Shown piece by piece: positions 32,388-44,686 of a stretch of 64,000 nt of DNA. Numbering within the stretch: position 1 is the stretch's first letter; the number at the start of each line of letters is the position of its first letter. This stretch comes from Tetradesmus obliquus (lineage: Eukaryota; Chlorophyta; Chlorophyceae; Sphaeropleales; Scenedesmaceae), in contig CP126199.1 in NCBI GenBank assembly GCA_030272155.1, positions 1,302,001 through 1,366,000 of the forward strand, given 5' to 3'. The notes under the pieces are model-generated. The model searched no databases and was not told the origin of the DNA. It saw only the letters and a list, made by a program, of their open reading frames with translations. A program made the translations under genes and the position numbers.

Positions 32388-35300
32388 ATGGTAAGAGCTG
32401 GGCGTTCCTCTCATTATGGCCCACCGATGCTGTTCGCAAACAAGTGTAACTCTGTTCTGTTAATCGTTTTACTGGCAGAGAAAACTATTCGCCATTCACG
32501 GGGACCTTGGAGATGGTCAGTGCATGTTTGAATGGAGCCCCAGGGGCAACCTGATCGCAGCTGCTGGGAACAAGGTGCGTAAATGGACGATCCGCAGTAT
32601 TGGTTTGGTCACTGTTGGTATGGCAGTGCCTATTGGGATCCCATCTGATGGTGATGTGCCAGCTGCTGTCTTATGACGATGGCGCACTGCTGTGATGCTG
32701 CCTGCAGAGGGTGGTCAACATATATGATCGCAGTGGCAAGCTGTATGGGGAGATTCATCTGGCAGCAAGGGAGGTGGCAGCAACAGATGCAAAGCAGTGC
32801 TGCTGCCTCCAACTACAGGTGTGTTGGTCAGGCTGGCCAGATGCAACACTAGCAGGATGCACCCAGCAATGGATACCATGCAAGCTCGCCCCTGTACTTG
32901 TACAAAGCAATAGCAACAGGTCAAGGTGCAGCTGATGTGATGCGTAGCATTTACATGTCCACATGCGCTTCACTACAAGACAAAGCTGGTTGTTTCAGAC
33001 CCCTCAACCCAACCTCCTGAGCTGTGCGTTTCCTGCAACACCTTGCTTTGCACAACTCTGCACGTCGGCAGTGGGATGCATCTGGCGATGTGCTGGCAGT
33101 GCTGCCAGCTGGCTGCAGCTTCGTTTATACGTGGACTGCCTCCAGCAGGGACCTGCAGAAGCTGGAGACAGACTTCAGGGTGAGGCGCTTGAAGGAACAG
33201 CAGCTGCAGCTGCCCCAGCTGGGCGGCAGCCACAAGGGGTGTTTGTTTTCAGTAACACCAAAGTCGCGGAAGCAGGGCGTTTGACATCATGCTTGCAGCA
33301 GCTGCAGCGCCTTCTATCATGCGTTCAGGCTGTAACACCTACTCCTGTTCACACAGCTGTTCTTCCTGCAAGCATCTCTCGAGCGACCAGCAACTAGCAT
33401 GCAAGCTTTGAACGCAACCCAGGTTTTGACAATACTGTGCTCCCCTGCAGGCACAGGAGGCCACCATGATAGCATGGTCAAACAGCAGCAGCGGCAGCCC
33501 TGTGCTAGCAGTGGGCACAGTCAAAGGCAACCTGCAGCTGTACAACATCAGGGAGCGGCGGCGCACCCCCATTGTTGGCAAGCACACCAAGCGCGTGTGC
33601 TGCGGCGTATGGAGCAGCAGTGTGCTGGCAATGGCAGCGCTGGACAAAACTGTGAGCAGCGGGCCATTGCTTTTGTTTGCCAGTGCTTGAGCAGTCGCAA
33701 GCTGTGCAGTTGCGCAAGACGACAGCACCAGCTACAGCAATAGGCGTGCAGCGTGCACGTCCGCTCCTCTTGCAGTAGCAGCCGCTCAAACAGCATACCT
33801 CACACCTACCTTGTCGATATGGCCCCTGTCTGGCTGCTTTGCCTTGCTGTGCCACAGGTTACAGTCAGTGACCAGGCTGGTGAAACACTGAAGACCATTG
33901 CCTTCAAAGGGGAGCCCCTGGAGCTGTGTGTGGCTTCCTGCAAGGACGATGGCAAGGGGCATTCAGCAGCAGCAAAGAAGCAGGTGAGCAGCAGGCAGCA
34001 GCGCTGCACACCTGAGCGCGAACAGCAGCAGCAGCGGCAGCAGCAGCAGGCACAACATAGAACTGTATGGCAGTGGAAGCCCGAGGGGCAGCTGGTCTTC
34101 CCAGGCACTTGCACACGTTTTCAGGTGTCGTCAGGCTGATGCACCCCGTTGACGTGGCCAAACATTACCACAACTCGTGATGCTGCTGCTGCGCAGGATG
34201 ACAGCTTCTCCCTCATCACAAGCAAGAAGGTGCTGTACATCATGCAGGTGTGTGTTTATGCAAGCAGTGCAGTAAGCACGCCGCAGCTGCCACAGTATCC
34301 AATTAGCACCACATTCAAAATGCTGGTTCATGCAGCACAGGATGTGTATGCAAGCGATGCCCCTTTTGTCCACAGATCGCCACTGCACATGTAGTTCCCA
34401 ACAATCAGCCAGTGAAATACAGCTCTGCTAAGCAGCGACAGAGCATTCATCACCTGGATATGAAAAGAGGTGTCGACTTGAACATGCAATATGTCTCCTG
34501 CAGGGCTCTTCATCCAGTGCAGCAGGTGCTGCGCCGCTTGAGCTGTCATTCTTGGAGAGCTACGGCCCTCTGGCACACCACCTGTGGTTTGGGGATGGCT
34601 TTGTCATGGTTGGCTTCAAGAGTGGCCAGGTGGTGGTGGTGTCTTCACTGAGGTGGGCCTGAAGTGTTGTAGTTGCAGAGCAAGTAGCCGATGGTGTGTG
34701 TAGCAAGGCACAGCAAGGCTTGCAGCCTTGCGCTGGTTGGCACTGCTTTGCAACCGCCAGTGGCCAGCACTAACAGCAGCCGCAGCAGCAGGCAGCGGTG
34801 TGTGCATGTCATATAGGACCTGCAAGATACTATCACATAGAAAATCTGCAACTGATCATAAATCATGCAGCACATCACGTGGTGTTGACATGCTGGCTGA
34901 CAAGCCTAACAAACCACAACATGTGCTGAGCACTGCTGCACATCTGCCTTCACTTGCAACGCGGCTCAATCCCCTGCAGCAAGGAGATCAGCGAGGAGGT
35001 GCACTGCCACCGGCCGCTGGAGCTGCTCACCGATATGGCTTATTGCGCAGCACTGTCACGCGTGGCAGTGGGTGGCGGCAGCAGCGTGAAGCTGATTGAT
35101 GTGGGCGCAGAGTATGGCGAGGTGGCGGGCGAAGGGGTGGAGCTGCCGCCAGGGCACAGCGTGGAGAAGGTTGGGTGGGGCCAGGAGGGACAGGTGGGTA
35201 CTCTTAGAGTATTGTTTGGGTACCCCCATGGCAGGCTGCTGTCTAGTAAAAAACACCGTTGCTAGCAGAGCCTAGTTGGGCTCTTTGAGGAATTAGGCGG

Positions 35301-36592
35301 CACAAGCCAGAGGGCGTTGAGCCAGAAGATACAGTCTGAGAGTACAGGCTTTTGACGTAGGGTGCTCAGCTTACAAATGGACGGCATGTGCTGTGTTAGA
35401 CCATGTACCACTGTTCAAGCACTCTGGGTAGTCTCAGTGGCTTTGTGAACAGCCTGCACAGCCCAGGACCATCCAGCGCTCTCTGTTTGCCAAACAACAC
35501 AGCTTGACGGCAGTCATTCATGGGCTGTTGGGCTTAATCAATATCAACAATTACGTGCACGCCTCTCATACATTGAAACACACTCCTTTTTTGCTTGCAG
35601 ATCCTCACTGTCAGCAGCTCTAACGGCCTGCTGGCATGCTACCTAGCAGCGCTGCCGACTGTCTTCTCAGCACACGGCACCAAAGTGGCCAACCTCACCA
35701 GCATCGGGGAGGTCACAGTGATGGACACAGCCACACGCAGCAGCACCGCTGTCGCTGTGGATTGCGAGCCTGCGCTGTGCAGCTTGGGGCCAGCACACCT
35801 AGCTGTGGGCATGAACAACCAGGTAAGGAAGGAAGTGCACAAGGATGCCGAGCTGATATGGATGTTGATGGTGTCTGCTGCAACTGCTGCTGCCACACAG
35901 AAGCACGTTCCTGTTGCTCTGGCATGTCCAATGCTGAACAGGCGTGTGTGCAACTGTCTCTGGGACATGTCGCTGCTGTTTTATTAACACGTAGCAAGTG
36001 TGTTCACAAGATCGGCTTGTGCCTGTTGGTGTTTTGCCAATGCTATAGAGGTTGAGCTGGTCATGCTGCCTGTTACGGGGTGCAGGTTGTCTTCTACAGC
36101 CATGGTGCGCAGGCACCAGTGGGGCTGGTTAGCAGGCGCAGCTATCTGGGAGGTGTGCAGGCAGTGCACCTCAACGCTACACATGCAGCAGTGCTGACAG
36201 ACGGGCGCCTGCTGCTACACACCATCGCAGCACGGCAGCAGCAGCAGCAGCAGGGTCTGGAGTCAGATGATGCAGAGGCAGACCTTTGCTTACCAAAAGC
36301 TGGCGCACACCACCATGACCCGATCACGTGTGCAGCGCTGTCGCAGCACTTTCTGGTGACCGGGACAGCAGCAGGCAGCCTCTGCTACCACATGCTGCAG
36401 GATGGGGAGCTGCCTGTGGTGAATGAGTACCGTCACAGCGGTGAGCTTCCCATGAAAGCATGCTGTGTGATGTCAAAGAGCTCCCAAGGCATCCACCGCA
36501 GTTGTGATCGTGCAAGGTGCTGCAGCATGCTTTTCAAGTCCAGTGAAAGCTTCAGGCTCTACATCGACGCGTCTATGCACCTTTTATACCTG

Positions 36593-36631
<39 letters not shown>

Positions 36632-37951
36632 TGGGATGCATGCGTGTGCAGGTGGCGGCATCACTGCGCTGTTCCCGCAGCCTGCCGGCCCGCGCCTGGT
36701 GCTGGCTGACTCGCGGCTGCAGGTGGGGCTGTACAGCCCCCTGAATGACGAGTTCCAGCTGCTGCCTGGCTTCGAGGGAACCCTGCAGCAGGTGGGTGTA
36801 CTGCAGCCCTGTATGTGACAGCTTTGATGCTTATTTCCTCTGCTTGGTTTAGGCTTGAGTTGTGCGCAATGCTACAATCAACCAGCCGGCGCATGGAGCT
36901 CGCTAGTCGCCTCCCTACAACCCTCAAACATGGATGGTGCGTGAAGCAACGATGAAGCAATGCTGTGTGATGCACCCGGCTGATGCCAACGTGTGCTTGC
37001 TTTCATTGCTGCTTTTGCTCACCTTGCACTGTCTGTACAAACCCAAGCAAACTTGCGTGCCCTGATGCTGCCGCAGCTGCTGTGGGATGTGGAGGACCCC
37101 AACGTCTTTGTTGCAGCCAACAGCAGCAGCGAGCTGTGGGCATACCTCTTCACGCAGCAGTCCATGTCAGGCCCCAAGCTAGAGCTGCTATGCAAGACAG
37201 TGCTGCTGAAAGGCCACACACCCGTGGTGCTGGCAGGTGGACGGCTCAGCATGCGCATGAAGAGTGGTGCTATTGACGGCTGGATGCTGGAGAGCCACAA
37301 GCCGCTGTATGAGCAGGGCAGCAGCGGGAAGCAGCTGGCAAAGAGGTGGGCTGCGGCTTGCTGTTGCAGCTTCCCTCTATTTGCGGCGGGTAGGACATGG
37401 CCAGCCAACCAACCTCTGCTAATCAATCCAAATGTTTAGGATGCACACTGATCATAGCTGCTCAGTGTCTATAACCATGTGTTCACCCAGTTGTGGATCG
37501 AACCATCTAGAGTGATGCCAGGACCCACATGTAACCGTCCCCTCTCATCACCGCAAGCCACTGACGGTCTGGGTGCAATGCTTGGTGCACTTGCAGGCTT
37601 GCTGCAGCCATCAAGCTGAATCGGCTGCAGGAGGCTCGTGCTGCAGCTGCTGCCCTTGGCACGGCTGATGGCTGGCGGCAGCTGGGCACAGCAGCAATGC
37701 AGCTGCTGGATGTGGAGCTGGCAGTGGCAGCCTTCAGGCAGGTGAGAGGGCGGCGGCTATGGCTTGGGGTGGTGTGGCAGTCTTGTGCATGCATGCATAC
37801 ATGCCGAACTGGAGTTTTCAGCGGTGCTCGCACACTCGACATCTCTCATAAATGCCAGGTACAGCTTCGTTGGAATGTACTTTCATGCCGCCTGCACACT
37901 GCAGGGTTCCTTCTTCGCTTGCCTGCTGCCGGGTTCACTCCAATCACTCTG

Positions 37952-37989
<38 letters not shown>

Positions 37990-39677
37990 CGCTGCTGCTG
38001 CTGTTGCAGGTGGGTGATGCCTCCATGGTGATGAGCCTGGCCTCCCTGCAAGGCGTTGAGGACAGGAACCTGCTCACGGGCAGCCTGCTGGTGCTCATGG
38101 AGAGAGACTACAACCAGGCACAGGTGCGCTGCCACTGGCGGGCTGTCTGCATACAACACCTGCCTCATCAGCCTCATCAGATATATTCAGATTGCTTAGG
38201 TGATTTGACACAGTGCTGCTGCTCTTGATGATAGGATTGGCTGCCCTGTTGCGCCACTGCGCGCCGCTTGCAGGAGCTGCTGCTGCGCAGCAGCAGGCCG
38301 CTGGCAGCGCTGGAGATGCGGCGCGACCTGAAGCACTGGCCGCAGGCGCTGAGCTTGGCGCAGCAGCTGGCACCCGGCAGCATTGCAGCGCTTAGCAAAG
38401 AGCATGCGGCGATGCTGGAGATGGTGGGGGAGCATGCAGAGGCGCAGTCACACTACCAGCAGGTGGGCTGGCTCAGCTGCTGCAGCTGCTGCTGCGCTGT
38501 AGCTACCGCACTGCACGGCTACATGAATGCTGCCGATTCTCATTGCTGCCTAGGTGCCAAGACCGCTGCAGATCTGGCAATGCTGTATTCACTTAGAGCA
38601 ACAGTTGTGGCCTAGCATGCTCTTTGCAATTAACCACGCCCACGTATATTCTTTACGCCTGCATTCACCCCGAATTTGTTCCTGTGCCATGCTGCAGGCG
38701 CTGGAGTCTGTGGCAGCCTCTGGCAGCGATGCTCAGCTACAGCAGTCCTGCCTGGCAGGTGTCACCCGCACCACACTCCACCTGGGTGACCTGCGGGCCG
38801 GCAGGCAGCTGGCAATGCAGGCCAACAGCAGCAGCCTGTGGAAGGAGTGTGGCCTCATCTTGGAGCAGATGCAGCAGATGCCAGAGGCAGCTGAGATGTA
38901 TGAGCGGGCAGGCATGGTTGAGAAGGCAGCCAGCATTCATATTGCAAGCAAGAACTTCACCGCAGCGCAGCCGCTGATGGCGCAGGTGAAGAGCGCCAAG
39001 CTGCAGCTGCAGTACGCAAAGGCCAAAGAGAGCGAGGGGCGCTGGGCGGACGCTGCGGCAGCATACGAGGCTGCAGGTGCGGCAGTGCAAGGCTGCGACG
39101 GTAAAGGCTGGTGAAGCATCCGCCTTGCCAGCACCATTGCAGGACCTACCTTCTGCCAGTACTAAAAATGTGGAGACTGACTAGCAGGCGGGGCCGCACA
39201 CTATTGGCGTGTTTTGCTTGCCCTGGCTGCCCCGTGCAGGTGACCTGGATGCTGTGGTGCGGCTGTGCCTCGAGAAGCTCAACGCCACCGGCCGCGCCTG
39301 CACGCTCACGCGCAAGAGCCGCAGCGCGTCAGCAGCAGCAGCAGTCGCGCGGCACTGCCTGGCGGCTGGTGACGTGGCGCTGTCTGTGGAGTTCCTGCTG
39401 CTGGCTGGGCAGCTAGACCAGGCCTTTGACGTGGCTGCTGCAAAGGGCGCAATGGACGTGTTTGCGCAGCTGGTGACAGACAATGCAACAGTGAGTTCCG
39501 CATGCCATTGTGCATGAAAAGCAGTGTCTTCGTACATGTATTGCCAATGCATTGGACCTTTCGTCGCCGTGGTTTGTCTTATTAGTTTCGCTGTTAACAC
39601 CTAGCGTGCTTTGCTGAATGCACCGGCTGGCATTTTGGGTGAGGACGTGTATGTCCTGTGAAGGTGCAGCTTACAAT

Positions 39678-39731
<54 letters not shown>

Positions 39732-42594
39732 GGCGGCGGCGGCGGCGGCAGGCTGTGGAGGAGGTGGTGCGCATTGCGCAGTACTACAGCCAGCGCGGCG
39801 AGCCTGAGAAGGCCGCAGACATGTGGGCCAAGGCAGGGCAGCACGAGCAGGCAGTGGAGCTGTACGTTCAGGTGTGTGTTGCCGCCTCACGTTGCGCACT
39901 ATACTTGCTGTTGTTGCCTGTGCAGCCAAATGCAGGGATTGGCACGTCGCCAGCTTGCGCAACACTCGCACTGCTCTGCACAGCTCCTGAGTGTGGCTAC
40001 ATATGCCTGCCATGCAAACACAGAGGTGTGCCCCCAGTCCAGACTTACCAAGGTGATTGCAGATCTCTGCCCCAACCCATGTGGCTAGATGCAGGACTTG
40101 ATCACATCACAAGCTTGTGCTACACAGCAAACACACTCGTACTACTATGCCACCAACCCAAAGCTTACGTATGCATACTGCTTGTCATGTTACAGGTGTG
40201 CTCCCAATCCAGTCTCACAAAGGCCATTGCTGTAGTGGAGGACTCGCGCAACCCGCAGCTGGCTCCAGCTGTGCTGGATGCGCTGGCTGCCTGCGAGGGC
40301 CTGGCTGGCCACGTGCGCGATGCGCTGCGCTTCAGGCTCAACCTGGCTGCGGGGCAGCTGGGTGATGCTGCAAAGGATGCGCTGGAGCTGGCACAGTTTG
40401 AGCAGGTAGGCGGTTCCCTGAATATGCATGTTTGTCTGGCACTCATTTGCTCCTGTGAGTGTGATACCAGATGCCAGTGCTCAGCAAGGTGCGCTGCGCT
40501 TCAGGCCCAACCTGACTGGGGGACAGCTGGGCGATGCTGCGAAAGATGCGCTGGAGCTGGCACAGTTAATGCAGGTCGGAGCACTACTGTGTGTGGACTG
40601 CATACTTGAGATCGCAGTTTGACTGATGGGTGCAGCCAAGTTGTGCAACCGTGCATGACTGTTCAGCGCGGCATCTGCTTCTGCAGCAGAGGTAGAATCG
40701 ACATCAGCCGGTGGCTGCTGTTGCAGCCGCCTGGTGTAGTGCTGGGTGTGTGCATGTCATATGCCCAGGGCGCCCGCATATCATCTTTCTGCTGCTGCCA
40801 TTGCTGCTGCTGCTGCTATGCTTGCAGTCTGAGGGCAACTACAAGCTGGCGCACTCCAAGCTGTACAGCACGCTGCAGCAGCTGCGCGGCCTGGGTGCAC
40901 CTGTGCCGCTGGAGCTGCGCAATGCACTAGCGCTGCTGCACAGCTATGTGCTGGTCAAGAGCCTCGTGGGGCTAGGGGACCACCTGGGGGCTGCACGCAT
41001 GCTGGTGCGCGTGGCAGGCAGCATCAGCAGGTGAGGCGCGTTTCGGGGCGTGTGCAGGCCGTGAGTAGCAGTGCTCTTGCTGGTGCAGCTTGGCAGGAAG
41101 TAAGATCAAGACATGTAGCCATCAACTTGCCAAGTACAATAGGCGCAGGTTGGTGTGATGCAGAGTTTGTGCTAGTGCCGACAACTGGTGTGATGCAAGC
41201 ATACCAAGTTGCTTCCAACCGCGTGCCTGTCGTCTTCACAACAAAGCTTGCTGGTAAGAACCAATATTAGTACACGTGTGAACATTCATAGCCATTAGTG
41301 ACCGGTGGGCTTACTGCTGCTGCTGCTGCTGCTGCCGCCGCCAGGTTCCCGAAGCACATCGTGCCCATCCTGACGTCAACGGTCATAGAGTGCCAGCGCG
41401 CAGGGCTGAAGAAAACAGCCTTTGAGTATGCCAGCATGCTTATGCGGCCAGAGTACAGGTAAGGCGCCAGACATCTGGTACAGCCACACAGTACAACACA
41501 CATGCATGATGATGAATTAGTGCCCTTCCCTTTCCCCCTTCTCCTGTTCCTTCAGCCGCTGCTGTGGGGCGCGGGGCCGATGGCGACGTTGCTATGGGCT
41601 AAATGGTAACATAATTATCCCTATTCCAGAGTAGTGGGAGAGGGGGGGGGGGGGGGGCAGTGGGCGCCAAAGCGACAGCGACCTGGACCTCGGCCCTGCG
41701 GGCTTTGCGTGCGGTACAACACACGGCTGGCAGCCCGTCTGTGCAAGGACCAGCCACGTGTTGCGGTCTTTCTGCCAGAAGTCACGACGGCGCCAGCAGC
41801 ACTGCCCGCACCAGCTGGTTATGTTTGCCACTAGCAGCAACAACGCAGCACCAGCCGATATTGGCCAGCTGCTCCTAACTGCATTGCACTGCAGCTGTGC
41901 CACAGCTGCTGCGCAACACAGGCATGACTTGCACAGTAACCTGCCAAGCTTCACTGCTGCTGCTGCTGCAGGTCTCAGGTGTCTGACAAGTACCGCAAGA
42001 AGATCGAGCTCATGGTGCGCAAGCCTGACAGGGGCGAGGAGCCTGCGGAGCGGCTGGCGGCCTGCCCCTTCTGCGCACTGCCTGGGCCTGAGGGCGAGCT
42101 GCAGTGCATCAGCTGCCAGAACACTATCCCGTTCGACATAGCGGCAGGTGCGTATGTACACGTAGCCCGTAGCAATGCAGAAAATGCCGGCCGCCTACTT
42201 GATGCTGGCGTGTCCGACCCACGCCTGGCAGGCATGCAGCATCCACTGCAGCACTTGCAAACATGTTCAACAGCATCCACTGCAGCACTTGATTGCTGCC
42301 GCATTGTTCATATCGTGCTGCCCTGCAGGCAACCGCATGACGCTGCAGGACTGGTGCGAGTGCCCCGGCTGCCACCTCCCTTGCAGCAGCCAGGCCTTCC
42401 TGGCCATCCTGTCTGCCGAGGGCCGCTGCCCCATGTGCAACGAGGCAGTCAGCATGCAGGAGGTGCGGCAGATGAAGGACCCACTGGCAAGCTACAACCA
42501 GCAAGGGCAGGCGGCAGCAGCTGGCATGGGCAGTGCAGGTGCTGCGGCACCGGCGCGGCCAGTGGTAGCGCTGCCGCCAAAGATCGACAGCTGA
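32388..42594 (+). CDS. IFT144: Intraflagellar transport protein IFT144 (WDR19)
   Basis: Subunit of the IFT-A complex, which drives retrograde transport and membrane-protein entry in cilia. The first coding exon holds only the ATG at 32388-32390 (ATG|gtaaga); exon 2 starts at 32479 ([13 protein letters not shown]). About 24 exons give roughly 1400 residues. The N-terminal WD40 propellers show [44 protein letters not shown] and HLAVGMNNQ. The TPR-like solenoid shows [47 protein letters not shown] and [20 protein letters not shown]. The C-terminus has [20 protein letters not shown] and four CxxC pairs (CPFC, CISC, CPGC, CPMC), the zinc-binding tail of this family. All four pairs are present and no break is seen, so it looks functional. 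Exon 3 and exon 4 edges (32708-33180) are the least certain. Confidence 0.95.
36595..36630 (+). repeat. (CTG)n tract before an IFT144 3' splice site
   Basis: About twelve CTG units lie 21 bases before the acceptor at 36651, in the intron ahead of the [10 protein letters not shown] exon. Confidence 0.85.
37952..38009 (+). repeat. (CTG)n tracts before an IFT144 3' splice site
   Basis: Two CTG runs separated by gtgccg lead straight into gttgcag, the acceptor for the [10 protein letters not shown] exon at about 38010. Confidence 0.85.
39679..39750 (+). repeat. (CTG)n then (CGG)n tract before an IFT144 3' splice site
   Basis: A long CTG run turns into a CGG run ending ggcggcag, the acceptor of the [14 protein letters not shown] exon at 39751. 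Confidence 0.85.
40024..40240 (+). repeat. Copy of an IFT144 exon start
   Basis: The exon start at about 40197-40238 ([15 protein letters not shown]) is matched by about 40024-40063 in the preceding intron (tgtgcccccagtccagactt). Confidence 0.75.
40300..40580 (+). repeat. Copy of an IFT144 exon end
   Basis: The exon end at about 40310-40410, coding [20 protein letters not shown], recurs at about 40483-40580 in the next intron as [20 protein letters not shown], with a gtcgga donor in place of gtaggc. The copy is close enough to translate but is not needed for the family sequence. Confidence 0.88.
41312..41342 (+). repeat. (CTG)n tract before an IFT144 3' splice site
   Basis: CTG units and ccgccgccag form the acceptor region of the FPKHIVPIL exon. 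Confidence 0.8.
41642..41657 (+). repeat. Poly-G run of 16
   Basis: Sixteen G in the IFT144 intron 41460-41971, possibly a G-quadruplex former. Length may be a sequencing artefact. Confidence 0.9.
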
Positions 42595-43470
42595 TAGCAG
42601 CTGAAGTACACGTGCCTGGCTGCTGCCAGTCAAGTGGGACTGCGGCGGCTGCCCTTGGGTGTAAGGCCAGCGGTGTGTATCATGCATATGAGGTCGTGTG
42701 GTATCAAGCTGGCTGTGCATCACGGTATGGATCTCTGCCTTGTTTTCAATCTGCATGGGCTAGCACACACAGCGCTGTGTATCGGAGAGGGCTCTCCCAT
42801 CGTCATCTTTCTGTCCCATGCTTCACAGACTCTAAAGAAGGCGTGGAATCCGAAAGGAGTTGTGCAAGGTTGAGGAGTGATGTGCAGCAGGGGCGCTGGA
42901 GGCAGCTCTATTACCAGGATGGTATCATACGGCAAACAGGACTGCACTTGTCGCGTAAAACATGTGTTGAAGATGCCAAGCCATTGCGATGGCAATCGCG
43001 CCGCCACAAGCTGCTCCACACAACACCTAGTGTCAAGAGCTGATGCCACCCCAGGGGCTAATTGCACTGCACCTGGCCTAAAATCCACCACTGCGACCCT
43101 CAACAACTGACAACTGCCAATCAACGGATGTTACTTCATGGGGCACTGGCTATGGCCAGTGCCTGCAGGCATCATTTGCTCTGTGGGTGTGTCAGGTGCA
43201 AAACAAGTGCTAACGACTGCTCAACAGTATGCAAGCCTGCAGCTGCCACAGCTACGCCGGAATCAACTGTCAGCGACCATCGACCACGACAATATACACA
43301 CTAGTCTTGCGGCAACCGCAGTGCTGACGATCAACACAACTGCTTGCAAGCACTGCGATGCAGTAGCACTGCTACTGGCAACCTGCTCCTCTGTCTTCAT
43401 GGCAGCAAAACTCCTTATAACCACCAGGACAGCAGAATCCTAGGTCAACTTGTCCATCGTAAGACCAACT
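42595..43470. other. Convergent 3' flanks of IFT144 and the SMP-like gene
   Basis: No gene is supported. A TGTAA lies at about 42658 on the + strand, some 65 bases past the IFT144 stop, and could be its poly(A) signal. Confidence 0.45.
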
Positions 43471-43674
43471 TCATTTGCCTCCCTTGCCTGTGATGCCAGC
43501 GTTGGCGTTCTTGGCTCCTGCACTCTGCGCCCTGGCAGCAAAGCTGTCCTTGCCCACACCCGCCCCACCAGCCTTGGCGCCAGCTGACTGGATTCGCGCA
43601 GAATCCGCAGGGGTCATGGGGTTGGACTTGCCCCCGGATGCCCCCTGGCCTCCTTTCGCACCCTTGCCAGACAT
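43471..43674 (-). CDS. Small SMP (seed maturation protein)-like protein, 67 residues
   Basis: A single open frame starts at 43674 with MSGKGAKGGQGASGGKSNPM and stops at 43471-43473. It contains MTPADSARIQSAGAKAGG, then GKDSFAARAQSAGAKN, which matches the pattern of the plant SMP domain ('TP.DA.RIQSAEA..GG..PKG.FAARAQSAAA'). In plants these are late-embryogenesis proteins; in algae small versions are probably stress or desiccation proteins (inference). Gly, Ala and Lys dominate and there is no signal peptide or membrane segment. An upstream in-frame ATG at 43734 would add 20 hydrophobic residues that do not fit the family, so I prefer 43674. Confidence 0.68.
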   Translation of the reverse strand: MSGKGAKGGQGASGGKSNPMTPADSARIQSAGAKAGGAGVGKDSFAARAQSAGAKNANAGITGKGGK

Positions 43675-44686
43675 GGTGAGCACAAGCTTGAGGCGGACAG
43701 CAAAGAGCTGTGCAGCGCAGCAGACGGTGTACACAGCACATGGGACGGGAGCAGGGTGAGATAGAGGTCAAAAGGCTTCTGGTGAACACACCGCATGCTT
43801 GGTTTTCCTTTCATGTTTCAAGCAACACATAATGTTTGCTGCGTGCAGCACAAGCTTACATCTGCCTGGTGATGCAGGCCACAAAGCTACCTGGCTTGCG
43901 GCCTGCACAGTTCATTAGCTTCGTATAAGCCTCCGATATACTCCATGATAGTTCATTATTAGCATGTAGATAGCATTAGACCCACCTCTTTGATGGTCCC
44001 AAGTTGCAGACGTGCGCTCGAAAGTGCCGATGGAAAAACTGGCTGCACAGCTGGTGCTGGTGCCTTGCGCAGCCACGTCGGTGAATGCAAGCCACTGACT
44101 CTGTTGGAGCACATAAGGGAGAGCTGTTTTCATAAACCGGTAAACGAGTGTGTTGTGCGTAGCTGACTCGACCGCCTTTTCCGAGACGTTGTGCTATCCG
44201 TGCCGTGGTCCAATGTCGCCGTTCCTCACGACCACGGGGTCGCTTGCATGCACTAACACGAGGATGTGCCGTTGAGTATAACTTATTTCAACCGAAGTGT
44301 TGGTTAGTTCCCACCGGGTTTGCTGGCGCTGCACATCGGTACTGGCAATACACCCTGTACTTCACTACTACTGCATGCAGCCAAAAATCTCCAGAGATAC
44401 ATGTCAGTATCAATGGGTTACAACGTGCATGCAGGTCACGCACTACCATTACAATTTCAACATAACGAGTACTCACATATGTCTTCCACCTAGCCCTGGC
44501 ACAACAACCCACTTTCTCAGTGAGGTATGTCGGCCAGAGGTGGACGCACGCCTGCTTGCATGCATTTCATTGTAATCTTCCTGTCAACAACAGCAGTCTT
44601 CACAAGCTCTGCTTGTCAGCATCAGCTACTCGTCACACACCACCCAGAGCCTGTCATTACATAAGCAGCTCGTAACAACGTGAAGG
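43675..44686. other. Gap between the SMP-like gene and NAF1
   Basis: Holds the SMP-like gene's upstream region and the NAF1 3' flank. TTACA near 44654 gives a minus-strand TGTAA about 30 bases past the NAF1 stop. Nothing else is recognised. Confidence 0.45.

Noticed and set aside
42595..43120. A frame extending past the IFT144 stop to about 43043
   Set aside because: It starts inside the IFT144 exon in another phase; the true frame ends at 42594 after the last CxxC pair and a Pro/Ala tail, as expected for the family.
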